Positions 8,396 to 17,395 of a stretch of 64,000 bases of DNA are shown here, one piece after another. The position numbers were made by a program, and so were the translations under genes. Location: assembly GCA_021733925.1 (NCBI GenBank), contig JAIPJY010000008.1:1-64000 (forward strand). Direction: 5' to 3'. The notes beneath the pieces were generated by a model. It had not been told where the DNA came from. It did not search any database and saw only the letters and a list, made by a program, of their open reading frames with translations. The DNA comes from Prosthecobacter sp. Its GTDB lineage: Bacteria > Verrucomicrobiota > Verrucomicrobiia > Verrucomicrobiales > Verrucomicrobiaceae. The stretch's first letter is position 1; each line of letters begins with the position of its first letter.

Positions 8396-9073
8396 ATGAG
8401 CGCCTATTTGGTCACCCGCGAAGGTCAGGAACTTGGAACCTTCAAAACTTCGAAAATTGAAAACGGTCTTCAGACCGGCTTTTTCCTGATGTCAGATCTG
8501 GGCTGGTGCGAAGAGTCGGGCTGGCAGGGAGTGACGGAGATTATCGGCTCCGCCAAAGGCGCTGCTCTCATGAAATCTGCGGGCTTAAATCCAGATGACT
8601 TCAATCCGTATTTCCAGCCTGTTGCCAAAGCTCCAGCGGGTGACAGCGGCGAGGTGTCGCCTACCATCATAGCAGAACTCACCAGCACCCGGCCGTGGGT
8701 GCGGTTCATTTCTGTGGTGATGGGGATCGGCTGCACATTGATGATACTGACCTGCGTTTTCAAGGCCGCAGAAGGAGCGAGTTCGTTGGCCGACAAGCCG
8801 GGTCACCACCTCAGTGGGAGCACCCAGTATCTGATCGCCGCTGCCATTTGCGTGCTCTTCACCTTCCTGATCCTCTACCCGGCACTGAGGCTGAATAATT
8901 ATGCCTCGAATATTGCCCGGCTGGCGAAAACGCAGTCGCTCACCGATCTGGCGGCGGCACTCACGGAGCAGCGTCGCTTCTGGAAATTCTACGGCATCAT
9001 GATGTTCGTCTCCATTGCGATGTTCACCCTGCTGATCGGGGCTGGCAAAGGCTTCAGCAGCATGTCACGCTGA
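8396..9073 (+). CDS. GYF_2-domain membrane protein (DUF5362-like)
   Basis: I choose the ATG at 8396 (MSAYLVTREGQELG, 225 residues) over an upstream alternative start because the GYF_2 fold begins there. The N-terminal 60 residues match GYF_2/DUF4339, a predicted peptide-binding module: YLVTREGQELGTF, then the SDLGWCEESGWQGVTEI turn. Three hydrophobic segments follow: VRFISVVMGIGCTLMILTCVF, YLIAAAICVLFTFLILYPAL and FYGIMMFVSIAMFTLLIGAG. This layout is common in Verrucomicrobiota proteins of unknown function. Its partner and role cannot be told from the sequence. Confidence 0.75.
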   Translation: MSAYLVTREGQELGTFKTSKIENGLQTGFFLMSDLGWCEESGWQGVTEIIGSAKGAALMKSAGLNPDDFNPYFQPVAKAPAGDSGEVSPTIIAELTSTRPWVRFISVVMGIGCTLMILTCVFKAAEGASSLADKPGHHLSGSTQYLIAAAICVLFTFLILYPALRLNNYASNIARLAKTQSLTDLAAALTEQRRFWKFYGIMMFVSIAMFTLLIGAGKGFSSMSR

Positions 9074-9152
9074 TCCCTGCCTCCAGCGGTTTCCTCCGCA
9101 GGAACACTTGAATTGCAGGAGGAAGGGGGGCATGGGAAAGCCGCGCCCAACC

Positions 9153-10724
9153 ATGAAGCCCTACTACATCACCACCGCCATTGACTACACCAACGCGCCG
9201 CCGCACATCGGCCACGCTTATGAGAAGGTGCTGGCGGACGTCATGGCCCGCTTCCAGCGGCTGAACGGGCGGGAGGTGTACTTCCTCACCGGCGTGGATC
9301 AGCATGGCCAGAAGGTGCAGAAAAGCGCCGAGAAGGCAGGGCAGTCGCCGCAGGAGTTTGTCGATGGCGTCACCACACACTTCACCGCGCTCTGGGACAA
9401 ACTGAACGTGCGCTTCGACGGCTGGGCTGCGACCACGGACATCAAGCACAAGCGCGTGGTCCAGGCCATGCTGCAAAAGCTGCATGACGTAGGCCAGCTA
9501 TACAAAAAGAGCTACGGCGGCTTCTACTCCGTGCGTCAGGAGCAGTTCCTCACCGACAAAGAACGCGGCCCTGATGGCAGCTTCGGCGAAGAGTGGGGCG
9601 AGGTCGTCGAACTGCAGGAGGAGAACTGGTATTTCCGCCTCAGCGATCACGTGGAATGGCTCAAAAATTACATTCGCGGCAATCCCGACTTCATCTACCC
9701 GCCGCACCGTGCCAACGACGTGCTCAACTCCCTCGATGGCAACGCGCAGGATCTCTGCATCTCGCGCCCGCTTGAGCGCCTGAGCTGGGGCATTCCCCTG
9801 CCCTTTGACGAGAAATTCGTGAACTACGTGTGGTTTGACGCACTGACGAATTACATCAGCTTCGCCGGCTATCTGGCCGATGAAGTGGGCAACGAAGGCC
9901 TGCCGCAGTTTGAAAAAATCTGGCCTGCGGATGCCGAGATCATTGGCAAGGACATCCTCGTGCCCGCGCATGCCGTTTATTGGCCCATCATGCTGCACGC
10001 CCTGGGATTCCCCGATGACCAGATCCCCAAGCTCGTCGTCCACGGCTGGTGGAACATGAAGGGTGCGAAGATCAGCAAGAGCCTCGGCAACGTGATCGAC
10101 CCGAACGTGCTCTCCGACACCTTCACGCCCGATGGCCTGCGCTACTACCTCATGCGCGACATCGCCACCGGCTACGACGCCGACTTCAGCGATGAGCGCC
10201 TCATCATGTCCTACAACAAGGAACTCGCCGGTGGCCTGGGCAATCTGTTCAACCGCTCCATCAACATGGCGCAGAAGTATCGCGAAGGCGTGCTCAAGCC
10301 GGGTGATTACGATGACGAGATCAATCAGGCGCTGCGCCAGACCGTCGCGGATGCCACCCCGCTCTACCTTGAAAAGATGAATGGCTGGGACATCCACGAA
10401 GGCATCGCCGCCGCATGGAAGATCGTCACGCATGCGAATGCGTTTGTGGACAGCACCAAACCCTTCTCCCTCGCCAAAGACCCTGCGCAGGCCGCCCGCC
10501 TGGACAGCGTGCTCTACCACCTGGCCGAGGCGCTCACGCACGTCAGCGTGCTGCTCAATCCCATCATGCCCACCGCCATGGTCACCGCCCGCGCCCAGAT
10601 CGGCTGGACGCTGCCAGACGGCTTCAAAATCAGCGATTTGAAGTGGGGACTGCTGCCCAGCGGCCACCAGCTCGGTGCGCCCGTGCCGCTGTTCCCGAGG
10701 CTGGAGATTGCGGAGGAGAAGTGA
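9153..10724 (+). CDS. metG: Methionyl-tRNA synthetase
   Basis: This class I synthetase of 523 residues attaches methionine to initiator and elongator tRNA-Met. HIGH is at residues 18-21 (PPHIGHAYEK) and the KMSKS loop is KISKS at 306-310. I choose the ATG at 9153 (MKPYYITTAIDY) because it aligns with the family start; upstream codons add only a low-quality basic leader. The connective region GFYSVRQEQFLTD lacks zinc-knuckle cysteines. The C-terminal EMAP-type tRNA-binding domain is absent, as in shorter MetRS forms. It appears monocistronic. Confidence 0.95.
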   Translation: MKPYYITTAIDYTNAPPHIGHAYEKVLADVMARFQRLNGREVYFLTGVDQHGQKVQKSAEKAGQSPQEFVDGVTTHFTALWDKLNVRFDGWAATTDIKHKRVVQAMLQKLHDVGQLYKKSYGGFYSVRQEQFLTDKERGPDGSFGEEWGEVVELQEENWYFRLSDHVEWLKNYIRGNPDFIYPPHRANDVLNSLDGNAQDLCISRPLERLSWGIPLPFDEKFVNYVWFDALTNYISFAGYLADEVGNEGLPQFEKIWPADAEIIGKDILVPAHAVYWPIMLHALGFPDDQIPKLVVHGWWNMKGAKISKSLGNVIDPNVLSDTFTPDGLRYYLMRDIATGYDADFSDERLIMSYNKELAGGLGNLFNRSINMAQKYREGVLKPGDYDDEINQALRQTVADATPLYLEKMNGWDIHEGIAAAWKIVTHANAFVDSTKPFSLAKDPAQAARLDSVLYHLAEALTHVSVLLNPIMPTAMVTARAQIGWTLPDGFKISDLKWGLLPSGHQLGAPVPLFPRLEIAEEK

Positions 10725-10742
10725 GCGAGTGTGAGCCTCGTT

Positions 10743-11010
10743 CGTAGGCTGGGTGTGTTTGGCGCGCTGCGCTAACCCGCACTTCTCACACTCCCAACAT
10801 TGACATGCGGGGATGTAGCGCGGAGCCGGAGATAAATGATGCGTGCGACACGCTGTTTGCAGATTCCCTGTGAGTGTGAGAAATGCGGGCTAATTCATCG
10901 CCGGGAATTCCCTTCGCCAAACCGCCCGGCTTCTGAGCGGCAGCGAGCCATGGACGTTTTCCACACTCACAGACGGTTGGGCTGTCGCCACACCCGCCCT
11001 ACGACTCGCC
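10743..11010. repeat. Dispersed palindromic intergenic repeat, copy 1
   Basis: The 357-bp gap between metG and the delta-60 gene contains no convincing gene. GTAGGCTGGGTGTGTTTGGC begins at 10745. CTTCGCCAAACCGCCC is at 10912-10927, then GCGGCAGCGAG, and TGTCGCCACACCC is at 10983-10995. The same ordered blocks occur at 14510-14655. TTTGGCG and CGCCAAA form an inverted pair inside the element. A second internal pair is GTGTGAGAAATGCGGG against CCCGCACTTCTCACAC. Confidence 0.6.
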
Positions 11011-11081
11011 AGCACCTTTTTTGCGCCCCCTCTTCGTCATCTCCGCCGTTCACTTGGCATCACCTCCCCTTGTGAGAAGGT

Positions 11082-13067
11082 TCAACGCGTCACGTTGATG
11101 TGCATGAATCGGCGTGGAGCATCGCCGATGTTCAAAACGTCGCGCACCTCCACGGTCTTGATGCCGTTGCCGGCATCTGACTCGCTCACAAAACCGCTGC
11201 CGCTGAAGGCCCCGCCATTCATGCTGCGGGCCACTGAGGTCCATGGGCCTATGAGGTTGTCAGCAGCTTCTACGGAGATCGTGATGTCGTTGCGGGAGGG
11301 GTCTCGCATGAAGACGACGGCGAGCCGCTCACCTTCGGCGTAGGCATGCGCCCCGCCTTTCGGCAGGGAAGCCGCTCCATTCTGCCCGGGCTGCAGCACC
11401 AGCGCATACTTCGTCAGGACTGCGATGCCGTCGCCATCGGGGGTTGCGGTATCCGCTATCGAGGCGTCACCAAAGCCGCTGAGCTTCCAGTTCTGCACGA
11501 GCGTCAGCGTCGTAAAAACTTGGTCCGAGGTGCTGCTGGTCCCTGCGCTGTTGCTGCCGTAAAGCCGGTAATGATACGTCGCACCCGGAGCCAGTCCCGA
11601 GAGGCTGGCAGAGACCACTTGATCGGTCGCACCATCGGACGGCGACAGAGCCACACTGGCGCTGCTGCCATAGCTCGTGGTCGTTCCATACTGAAAGGCG
11701 GCGGTGCTGGAAAGCCCATTAGGATTGCAAGTGCCGTTCAGGGAGGCCGTGGTGGCCGTGATGTTCGTCGCGGCATTGGCCACCCCTGACGGCTGCACCA
11801 GATGCGGATTGAGGTAACGCAGCACGATGATATCAGTGTTGCTGTTGTAGGCAGAACCTGCGACGACGATTCTGCCATCATTCTGGAGCAGCACCCCGCG
11901 GGCATAAGAATCGGAGGTGCCGGCGTCTGTAGTTACGATGCCGCTACTGCCGAAACTGCTGTCCAGCACTCCGCTCGCGGTATAACGGGCGACCGCTACT
12001 TTGTTGAAAGCACTGCCAGCCACAATGATTTGCCCGTCCTGCTGCAGTTCCATGCTGTATAAACTAGCGTCGGTGTAACCAGGAGACGTCACCACCAGGC
12101 CCTCACTGCCGAAACTGCTGTCAAAAGTTCCGTTCGTATTCAAACGCACCAAGGTGAAGCTGTAATTGAACTGCGCGTTTTGGCCGCTGCCACAGGCGAC
12201 GATTTTTCCATCAGCTTGCACCGCCACCGCCTGGAGATTGCCAAAGCCCCCCATGCCGGCCTCCATGAGACCTCCGCTGCCAAAGCCGTTGTCCAGTGCT
12301 CCGTCACTATTGTAACGTGCCACCAAACCCTGGTTGCCAGTGCTGCCCACCACCACAATCTTGCCATCGCTCTGCAGGGTCATGGAACTGCTGCGGGCTC
12401 CGACAAAAAAGCCAAGCAGGGTGAGCACCTTGCCTCCTGTGCCAAAGCTGCTGTCCAGCGTCCCGTTCGCGTTGCAACGCATCACAGCCAGATTAAGACC
12501 ACCGCCGCTCGGCTGCGTGCTGGTGCCTGCCAGCACTATTTTGCCGTCGCCTTGCAGGACGACTGACCGCGCCTGATCCCCGCCACCGCCAAAGTCCACG
12601 ATCAGGACTCCGCCTGCGCCAAAGCTGCTGTCCTGTGTCCCGTCCGTATTGTAGCGCAGTACGGCGAAATCATTGTTGCTACCGTTGTAGGAATAACCCG
12701 CCACGACGATCTTACCGTCTCCCTGCACCGCCACGCTCTGACCTAGGTCGTCGCTGCTGCCAACGGGTGTGACCACTTTACCACCGCTCCCAAAGCTGCT
12801 GTCCAGTGTCCCGTCCGTATTGTAGCGCAGCACGACGAAATCATTGTTGCTGACGTTGGACGAATAACCGGCCACGACGATCTTGCCGTCCGCCTGCTTC
12901 GCCACGCTCTGACCGTAGTCAAAGCTGCTGCCCACCGGCGTGGTTACCACACCACCGCTGCCGAAAGTCGCATCCAGACTGCCCGGCACGGCTGAGCTGG
13001 CGAAAGACGCCATGAGCAAAAAAGCTGTCGCAAGGAGAGTGAAGTTCCGAAAAAGTGAGAAATACAT
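11082..13067 (-). CDS. Secreted delta-60 repeat protein with fibronectin-III-like domain
   Basis: This 661-residue exported protein has a signal peptide (LLATAFLLMASFASSA). About seven delta-60 (TIGR02608) repeats span residues 28 to 420, each with the pattern DGKIVVAGYS, a VLRYN(T)DGTLDSSFG motif and GG(K)VVT. These are predicted to form a beta-propeller. A fibronectin-III-like segment follows (ITATTASLNGTCNPNG, YRLYGSNSAGTSS), then a C-terminal region with NLIGPWTSVARS as seen in many Verrucomicrobiota autotransporter or PEP-CTERM-like proteins. The function of delta-60 proteins is unknown; a cell-surface or extracellular role is inferred. It is divergent from carA across 200 bp. Confidence 0.85.
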   Translation of the reverse strand: MYFSLFRNFTLLATAFLLMASFASSAVPGSLDATFGSGGVVTTPVGSSFDYGQSVAKQADGKIVVAGYSSNVSNNDFVVLRYNTDGTLDSSFGSGGKVVTPVGSSDDLGQSVAVQGDGKIVVAGYSYNGSNNDFAVLRYNTDGTQDSSFGAGGVLIVDFGGGGDQARSVVLQGDGKIVLAGTSTQPSGGGLNLAVMRCNANGTLDSSFGTGGKVLTLLGFFVGARSSSMTLQSDGKIVVVGSTGNQGLVARYNSDGALDNGFGSGGLMEAGMGGFGNLQAVAVQADGKIVACGSGQNAQFNYSFTLVRLNTNGTFDSSFGSEGLVVTSPGYTDASLYSMELQQDGQIIVAGSAFNKVAVARYTASGVLDSSFGSSGIVTTDAGTSDSYARGVLLQNDGRIVVAGSAYNSNTDIIVLRYLNPHLVQPSGVANAATNITATTASLNGTCNPNGLSSTAAFQYGTTTSYGSSASVALSPSDGATDQVVSASLSGLAPGATYHYRLYGSNSAGTSSTSDQVFTTLTLVQNWKLSGFGDASIADTATPDGDGIAVLTKYALVLQPGQNGAASLPKGGAHAYAEGERLAVVFMRDPSRNDITISVEAADNLIGPWTSVARSMNGGAFSGSGFVSESDAGNGIKTVEVRDVLNIGDAPRRFMHINVTR

Positions 13068-13226
13068 GCTTATTACGCCAAAGGTTTTTCCTCACCATGC
13101 GCAAGCGTGCAGATTATGCAATACTCCCGCAGAAATCGCGGAGCATTTTAATTGCTACGAAGGCACGTAAATCGTCTTCGCTTCGAGACTCATTCGCCCT
13201 CATCCCGACAACGCGGAGAACATTCC

Positions 13227-13254
13227 TTGCACCGCCCGTCCTTCTGGCTATGAC
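13227..13254 (+). promoter_or_regulatory. Candidate carA promoter
   Basis: TTGCAC (13227-13232) and TATGAC (13249-13254) are separated by 16 bp. They lie 15 bp before the carA ATG, implying a very short 5' leader. This is a sequence-only prediction. Confidence 0.35.
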
Positions 13255-13269
13255 CAGCGGCGCACCTTG

Positions 13270-14436
13270 ATGAAGAAAGCCCTCCTTGCTCTTGAAGATG
13301 GCCGTGTGTTTGAAGGCACGGCGTTCGGCGCCGATGCCACCCACACCGGCGAAATTTGTTTTAACACCTCCATGAGCGGATATCAGGAGGTCCTCACCGA
13401 TCCCTCCTATCGCGGTCAGATTGTGACCATGACGTATCCCATGATCGGGAACTACGGCGTGAACCCGCTGGACATGGAAAGCGACCAGCCGCACGTGCGC
13501 GGCTTCGTCATCGAAGAACTCTGCGACGTGCCCAGCAACTGGCGCAGCACGCAGAGCCTCGACGCTTTTCTCAAGCAATGGAACATCCCCGGCATCCAAG
13601 GCGTGGACACCCGCGCCCTGACCGCCCACCTGCGCACCCGGGGTGCCATGCGCGCCGTCATCACCACCACAGCCACGGCTGAGGAAGCGGTGAAACAGGC
13701 CGCAGGCAGCCCGACGATGGAAGGCAGCGACTTCGTCAAGGAAGTCACCACCAAAGCCCCCTATCTCTGGGATCCTGAAGGCCTCGAAAGCGGCGACTGG
13801 GACATCCCCAGCCCTTCGCAGAACCGCGAACCCGGCACCGACGGCATCGTGCGTCACCCCCTTCCCGAAGCCAAGCACCACATCGTGGCCTATGACTTCG
13901 GCGTGAAGCGCAACATCCTGCGCCGCCTGCGCCAGCATGGCTTCCGTGTCGATGTCGTCCCTGCGACCACCAGTGCCAAGGACGTACTGGCTAAAAATCC
14001 CGACGGCGTCTTCCTTTCCAACGGCCCCGGCGATCCAGCCGCGCTCGACTACATCCATACGGAAGTGAAACAGCTCATCGGCAAGATGCCCATCTTTGCC
14101 ATCTGCCTCGGCCATCAGATCCTCGGCCACGCCTACGGCGGCAAGACCTTCAAGCTCAAGTTCGGCCATCGCGGCGGCAACCAGCCCGTCAAAGACCTGC
14201 GCAACGGCAAGGTGTCCATCACCAGCCAGAACCACGGCTTCGCCATCGATCCCTCCTCGCTGCCCGGCAACGTCGAGGTCACGCACATCAACCTGAACGA
14301 CGGCACCGTCGAAGGCATGCGCCACCGCGAAGCCCCCGTCCTCAGCGTCCAATACCACCCCGAAGCCGCCCCCGGCCCGCATGACGCGAAGTACTTCTTC
14401 GCCGAGTTTGCCCGGATGATTGAGACAGGACGGTAG
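13270..14436 (+). CDS. carA: Carbamoyl-phosphate synthase small (glutaminase) subunit
   Basis: This 388-residue subunit hydrolyses glutamine and passes ammonia to the CarB subunit, giving carbamoyl phosphate for pyrimidine and arginine synthesis. The N-terminal CPSase domain opens with [11 protein letters not shown] and contains [17 protein letters not shown]. The class I glutamine amidotransferase domain has the nucleophile Cys279 in FAICLGHQ and the His363/Glu365 pair in [10 protein letters not shown]. Length is normal. A TTG immediately upstream could also serve as start. The carB gene is not adjacent in this window. Confidence 0.96.
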   Translation: MKKALLALEDGRVFEGTAFGADATHTGEICFNTSMSGYQEVLTDPSYRGQIVTMTYPMIGNYGVNPLDMESDQPHVRGFVIEELCDVPSNWRSTQSLDAFLKQWNIPGIQGVDTRALTAHLRTRGAMRAVITTTATAEEAVKQAAGSPTMEGSDFVKEVTTKAPYLWDPEGLESGDWDIPSPSQNREPGTDGIVRHPLPEAKHHIVAYDFGVKRNILRRLRQHGFRVDVVPATTSAKDVLAKNPDGVFLSNGPGDPAALDYIHTEVKQLIGKMPIFAICLGHQILGHAYGGKTFKLKFGHRGGNQPVKDLRNGKVSITSQNHGFAIDPSSLPGNVEVTHINLNDGTVEGMRHREAPVLSVQYHPEAAPGPHDAKYFFAEFARMIETGR

Positions 14437-15604
14437 GATACGGACCGACAAGGCGGACACCGAGAAGGAACAAGCATCGTGCCATGCACGGATGCACGCG
14501 TTGCGTGACGTAGGTTGGGTGTGTTTGGCGCGCCCTGCTTTCTCATGCTCCAACGTGCTCTTCGCCAAACCGCCCGACTTAGGGCGGCACCGAGATTGCG
14601 TGGCGTCATCGAGCGCTGACAGATGGGCGGTCTGTCGCCACACCCCGTCCTTCGTCTGGTACAATGCTCCATCGTTGAGGGCTTGCAGATTCGTACAACA
14701 GGCATTGCCTCACCGCGTTCGCCCTACGTCTGGCTATCTGCGCTCCGCTCCGGTTCCAGCCTGTCGCCCCCCTTCTGCTTCGTTTCCCATTTCCATCCCA
14801 GGGGACTCAAATTTGGAAACGAAGGAAACCCGCCCCAGGGGAGCGCCGCCCAGCACCGGCACACAGCATTTGCATTCAGCCAGCCGTGGCTTAATATACC
14901 ATATCATAGCCTGATCTATTATCAGGTGTACGCCACGCAGGCGCCATCAACAATCTTGAAATCCTGGGATAACCAGGGGGGAGGTGCCTGTACATGCTGG
15001 CCAATGTACGATGGGCTGCCTTCAGTAACACCCTTTGTGGGCCAATGCCTGGTAAGGGTGTGGCACACGACCCTGCGCGTGCAATGCCACTTGTGTGTGC
15101 AGCGATCCGCAAAAGCTCCCCCGCATTTTGCGAAACTGATTTCTGGAAAGCGAGCGTGTAGCCGCTCGGCGGCGCTTGGAGGACCAAGCGCCCTACCTCG
15201 CGCCGGGCGCTTGCATGGACAGTGCTGGTGGGGCTGGCTGCCCTCAGCCACCCGCCGTCGACGTGTCCTTCGTAGCTCGACGCAGTAGAGCGAAGAAGGA
15301 AGCCCACGACCTCCTTGGAAATAATCGGCGTCATGATCTTCCAAGGGGCAATGAGTTTGGCGAACCACCAGATCATTCAAACCACCCACCGCTGAGCCCC
15401 CCCCCCCCTCGTGCCCGGCAGTCCTGCCCTAAGGGCGCTCCCGTCTCATCATTCCCCCCCTGCCCCCTTGGTTTCCACCCAGAGGACCTCTAGGAGTGGA
15501 AACAGGAAACGAATCGCCCTGTCCGGCGCTCGCCCCAGAGAGACTGCGAAAAGCCGACTGAAGCGGGAAACCGAACGCAACGCCACCCACCAGCATTATC
15601 ACCC
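14437..15604. repeat. 1.1-kb gene-free stretch with dispersed repeats
   Basis: No open frame here has convincing codon structure or a recognisable domain. Positions 14510-14655 are copy 2 of the element seen at 10743-11010 (GTAGGTTGGGTGTGTTTGGC, CTTCGCCAAACCGCCC, TGTCGCCACACCCC). Positions 14734-14757 repeat a segment found near 1046-1072. Positions 15171-15192 form the hairpin GGCGCTTGG-AGGA-CCAAGCGCC. Positions 15269-15302 form an imperfect palindrome, TCCTTCGTAGCTC through GAGCGAAGAAGGA. A run of 12 C lies at 15397-15408. The area looks like decayed or repeat-colonised intergenic DNA. Confidence 0.6.
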
Positions 15605-16402
15605 CTACACCGCAATCTCCGCCTTGATGGCCGGATGCGGGTCATACCCTTCCAGCGTGAAGTCTTCGTATTTGAAGGCGTCGATTTCCTTCACCGCAGG
15701 ATTCAGCTTCATCACAGGCAGAGGGCGGGGCTGGCGGGTGAGCTGGAGTTGGGCCTGCTCCAGGTGGTTCTTGTAGAGGTGGAGGTCGCCGAAGGTGTGG
15801 ACGAATTCACCGGGCTGGAGGTCGCAGACCTGCGCGACCATCTGGGTGAGAAGAGCGTAGCTGGCGATGTTGAAGGGCACTCCAAGAAAAAGATCGGCGC
15901 TGCGCTGGTAGAGCTGGCAGCTGAGCCTGCCGCGATCGACAAAGAACTGAAACAGGCAGTGGCAGGGCGGCAGCGCCATCTTTTCAATGTTCGGCACGTT
16001 CCAGGCGCTGACGATGTGGCGGCGGCTGTAGGGATTCGTTTTGATGCCGTGGATGAGACTGGCAATCTGATCATGCGTCTCCGCGCCGGGGGCGCCCTGC
16101 CAGCGGCGCCATTGCGCGCCATAGACGGGGCCGAGGTCGCCGTTTTCGTCCGCCCATTCGTCCCAGATGGTGACTTTGTTGTCGCGCAGGTATTGCACGT
16201 TGGTGTCCCCTTTCAGGAACCACAGCAGCTCATGAATGATGGAGCGCAGGTGCAGCTTCTTGGTGGTGACGAGTGGAAAGGTGGTGCTGAGATCGTAGCG
16301 GCTTTGCTCGCCAAACACTGAGTACGCACCCGTGCCGGTGCGGTCCTCACGGTAGCTTCCGTGTTCGAGCACTTTGCGCAGCAGGCGGTGGTATTCTTCC
16401 AT
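15605..16402 (-). CDS. thyA: Thymidylate synthase
   Basis: This 265-residue enzyme methylates dUMP to dTMP with methylene-tetrahydrofolate. The start at 16402 ([15 protein letters not shown]) matches the family start; the frame extends upstream but without homology. The catalytic Cys147 lies in MALPPCHC. Other conserved stretches are [41 protein letters not shown] and the Arg pair SRRHI. The length equals E. coli ThyA (264). No folA gene is adjacent. Confidence 0.96.
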   Translation of the reverse strand: MEEYHRLLRKVLEHGSYREDRTGTGAYSVFGEQSRYDLSTTFPLVTTKKLHLRSIIHELLWFLKGDTNVQYLRDNKVTIWDEWADENGDLGPVYGAQWRRWQGAPGAETHDQIASLIHGIKTNPYSRRHIVSAWNVPNIEKMALPPCHCLFQFFVDRGRLSCQLYQRSADLFLGVPFNIASYALLTQMVAQVCDLQPGEFVHTFGDLHLYKNHLEQAQLQLTRQPRPLPVMKLNPAVKEIDAFKYEDFTLEGYDPHPAIKAEIAV

Positions 16403-16497
16403 CGCCCAGTCATAGAGGGGCGGGCGGAGAGTGCAATGGTTTCGGCAATGGGGGCTCGAGCAGTATTTCGTGCTCAAGGCAGGAAGATCGCCTCAGG

Positions 16498-16629
16498 AAT
16501 GACTAATGAGTAAATCCGAATCTCTAAAAAAGTGACGAATCTCGAATGACTAGGTCTGTAGCCTGTGGGGCCTTTGAGCTTCGTCATTCGCCATTATTTC
16601 GTCATTCGGATTTACTCATTCGTCATTTG
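16498..16629. repeat. Inverted repeat of AATGACG-type motifs (left)
   Basis: The strand carries ATGAGTAAATCCGAAT near 16506 and its inverted counterpart CATTATTTCGTCATTCGGAT... at 16592-16628. The latter 37-bp block is the exact reverse complement of 17112-17148 on the other side of the GGQ-factor gene. It can form a local hairpin or pair with the right-hand copy. Confidence 0.75.
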
Positions 16630-16701
16630 ACCCAGCCTTCCCTCAATATCTTCAGGTCACGCGCCACTTGCACGGTTCATCCCCTGCCCCGATGCTCTAC
16701 T

Positions 16702-17106
16702 ATGGCCGATCTGCCTGAAGACAACGCGCTGCGCACCCGCATGCAGAAACTCCGCATCCGTGAGGAGGATCTGGAGGAGTCGTTCATTCGCGGTGGCGGC
16801 GCGGGTGGCCAGAAGATCAACAAGACCAGCTCCACCGTGGTGCTGCGGCACGTTCCCAGCGGCCTGGAGGTACGCTGCCAGCGCGAGCGCTCCCAGTCGC
16901 AGAACCGCCTCATCGCCCGTCAGGAGCTGTGCGATCGCCTGGAGGCAGCCTTTCAGGCCGCGAAGCTCGAAATCCAGAACGACCGCGAAAAAATCCGCCG
17001 CCAGACCCGCGCCCGGCCCCGGGGGCTGAAGCGCCGCTACGTCGCGGGCAAACGGCACCGCGCCGGGATCAAAGAAGGGCGTGGCAAGGTGGGCGGGGAC
17101 GACTGA
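16702..17106 (+). CDS. GGQ release-factor-like ribosome rescue protein (MTRFR/C12orf65-like)
   Basis: This 134-residue basic protein carries the peptidyl-tRNA hydrolysis motif GGQ at residues 35-37 (IRGGGAGGQKINKTSS), followed by VLRHVPSGLEVRCQRERSQSQNR and a Lys/Arg-rich C-terminal tail (RGLKRRYVAGKRHRAG). It lacks codon-recognition domains, so it should free peptides from stalled ribosomes without reading a stop codon. The sequence around the motif (NKTSSTVVLRHVPSGLEV) is closer to mitochondrial MTRFR than to ArfB. The ATG at 16702 is preferred because the upstream extension is repeat DNA. It is flanked by a 37-bp perfect inverted repeat. Confidence 0.85.
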   Translation: MADLPEDNALRTRMQKLRIREEDLEESFIRGGGAGGQKINKTSSTVVLRHVPSGLEVRCQRERSQSQNRLIARQELCDRLEAAFQAAKLEIQNDREKIRRQTRARPRGLKRRYVAGKRHRAGIKEGRGKVGGDD

Positions 17107-17111
17107 ACGGA

Positions 17112-17280
17112 AAATGACGAATGAGTAAATCCGAATGACGAAATAATGACGAAGCCCCAATGACGAGGTTTGAAGCCCGGGGCTTAGCGGCAGCCTTTGC
17201 CGCAAGGCGAAGTGTTTGACTCACCCGCGCATTCGGCATTCGGATTTATTTAGTCATTCGGTTTTCGTCATTCGGCATTT
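17112..17280. repeat. Inverted repeat of AATGACG-type motifs (right)
   Basis: Positions 17112-17148 (AAATGACGAATGAGTAAATC...) are the 37-bp reverse complement of 16592-16628. A second half, ATTCGGCATTCGGATTTATT through GTCATTCGGCATTTGA at 17231-17280, can pair with it locally. No gene is seen between 17107 and 17395. Confidence 0.75.
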
Positions 17281-17395
17281 GATCCACCCAGCGCTTCACC
17301 TGCCAGCAGCAGGCGCAGAGACCTCAGAATGCGGACAGCAGAAATCGCGAACGTCCTTGCCTCCGGCCTCACTCGGGGCATGATCCGCGCTCCCC

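Noticed and set aside
14922-15389. Overlapping minus- and plus-strand frames of 105-221 codons in the 14.4-15.6 kb gap
   Set aside because: Cys/His/Arg-rich translations with no domain; they overlap each other and palindromic repeats. Treated as intergenic.
15397-15408. Run of 12 C as a possible slippage-based phase-variation site
   Set aside because: It is not inside or just before a supported gene, so there is nothing for it to switch.
15472-15490. A 19-bp identity between 15472-15490 and 19223-19241 (TTGGTTTCCACCCAGAGGA)
   Set aside because: It lies inside the 19148 gene on one side and in non-coding DNA on the other; no similarity extends beyond it, so it is at most a tiny fragment.
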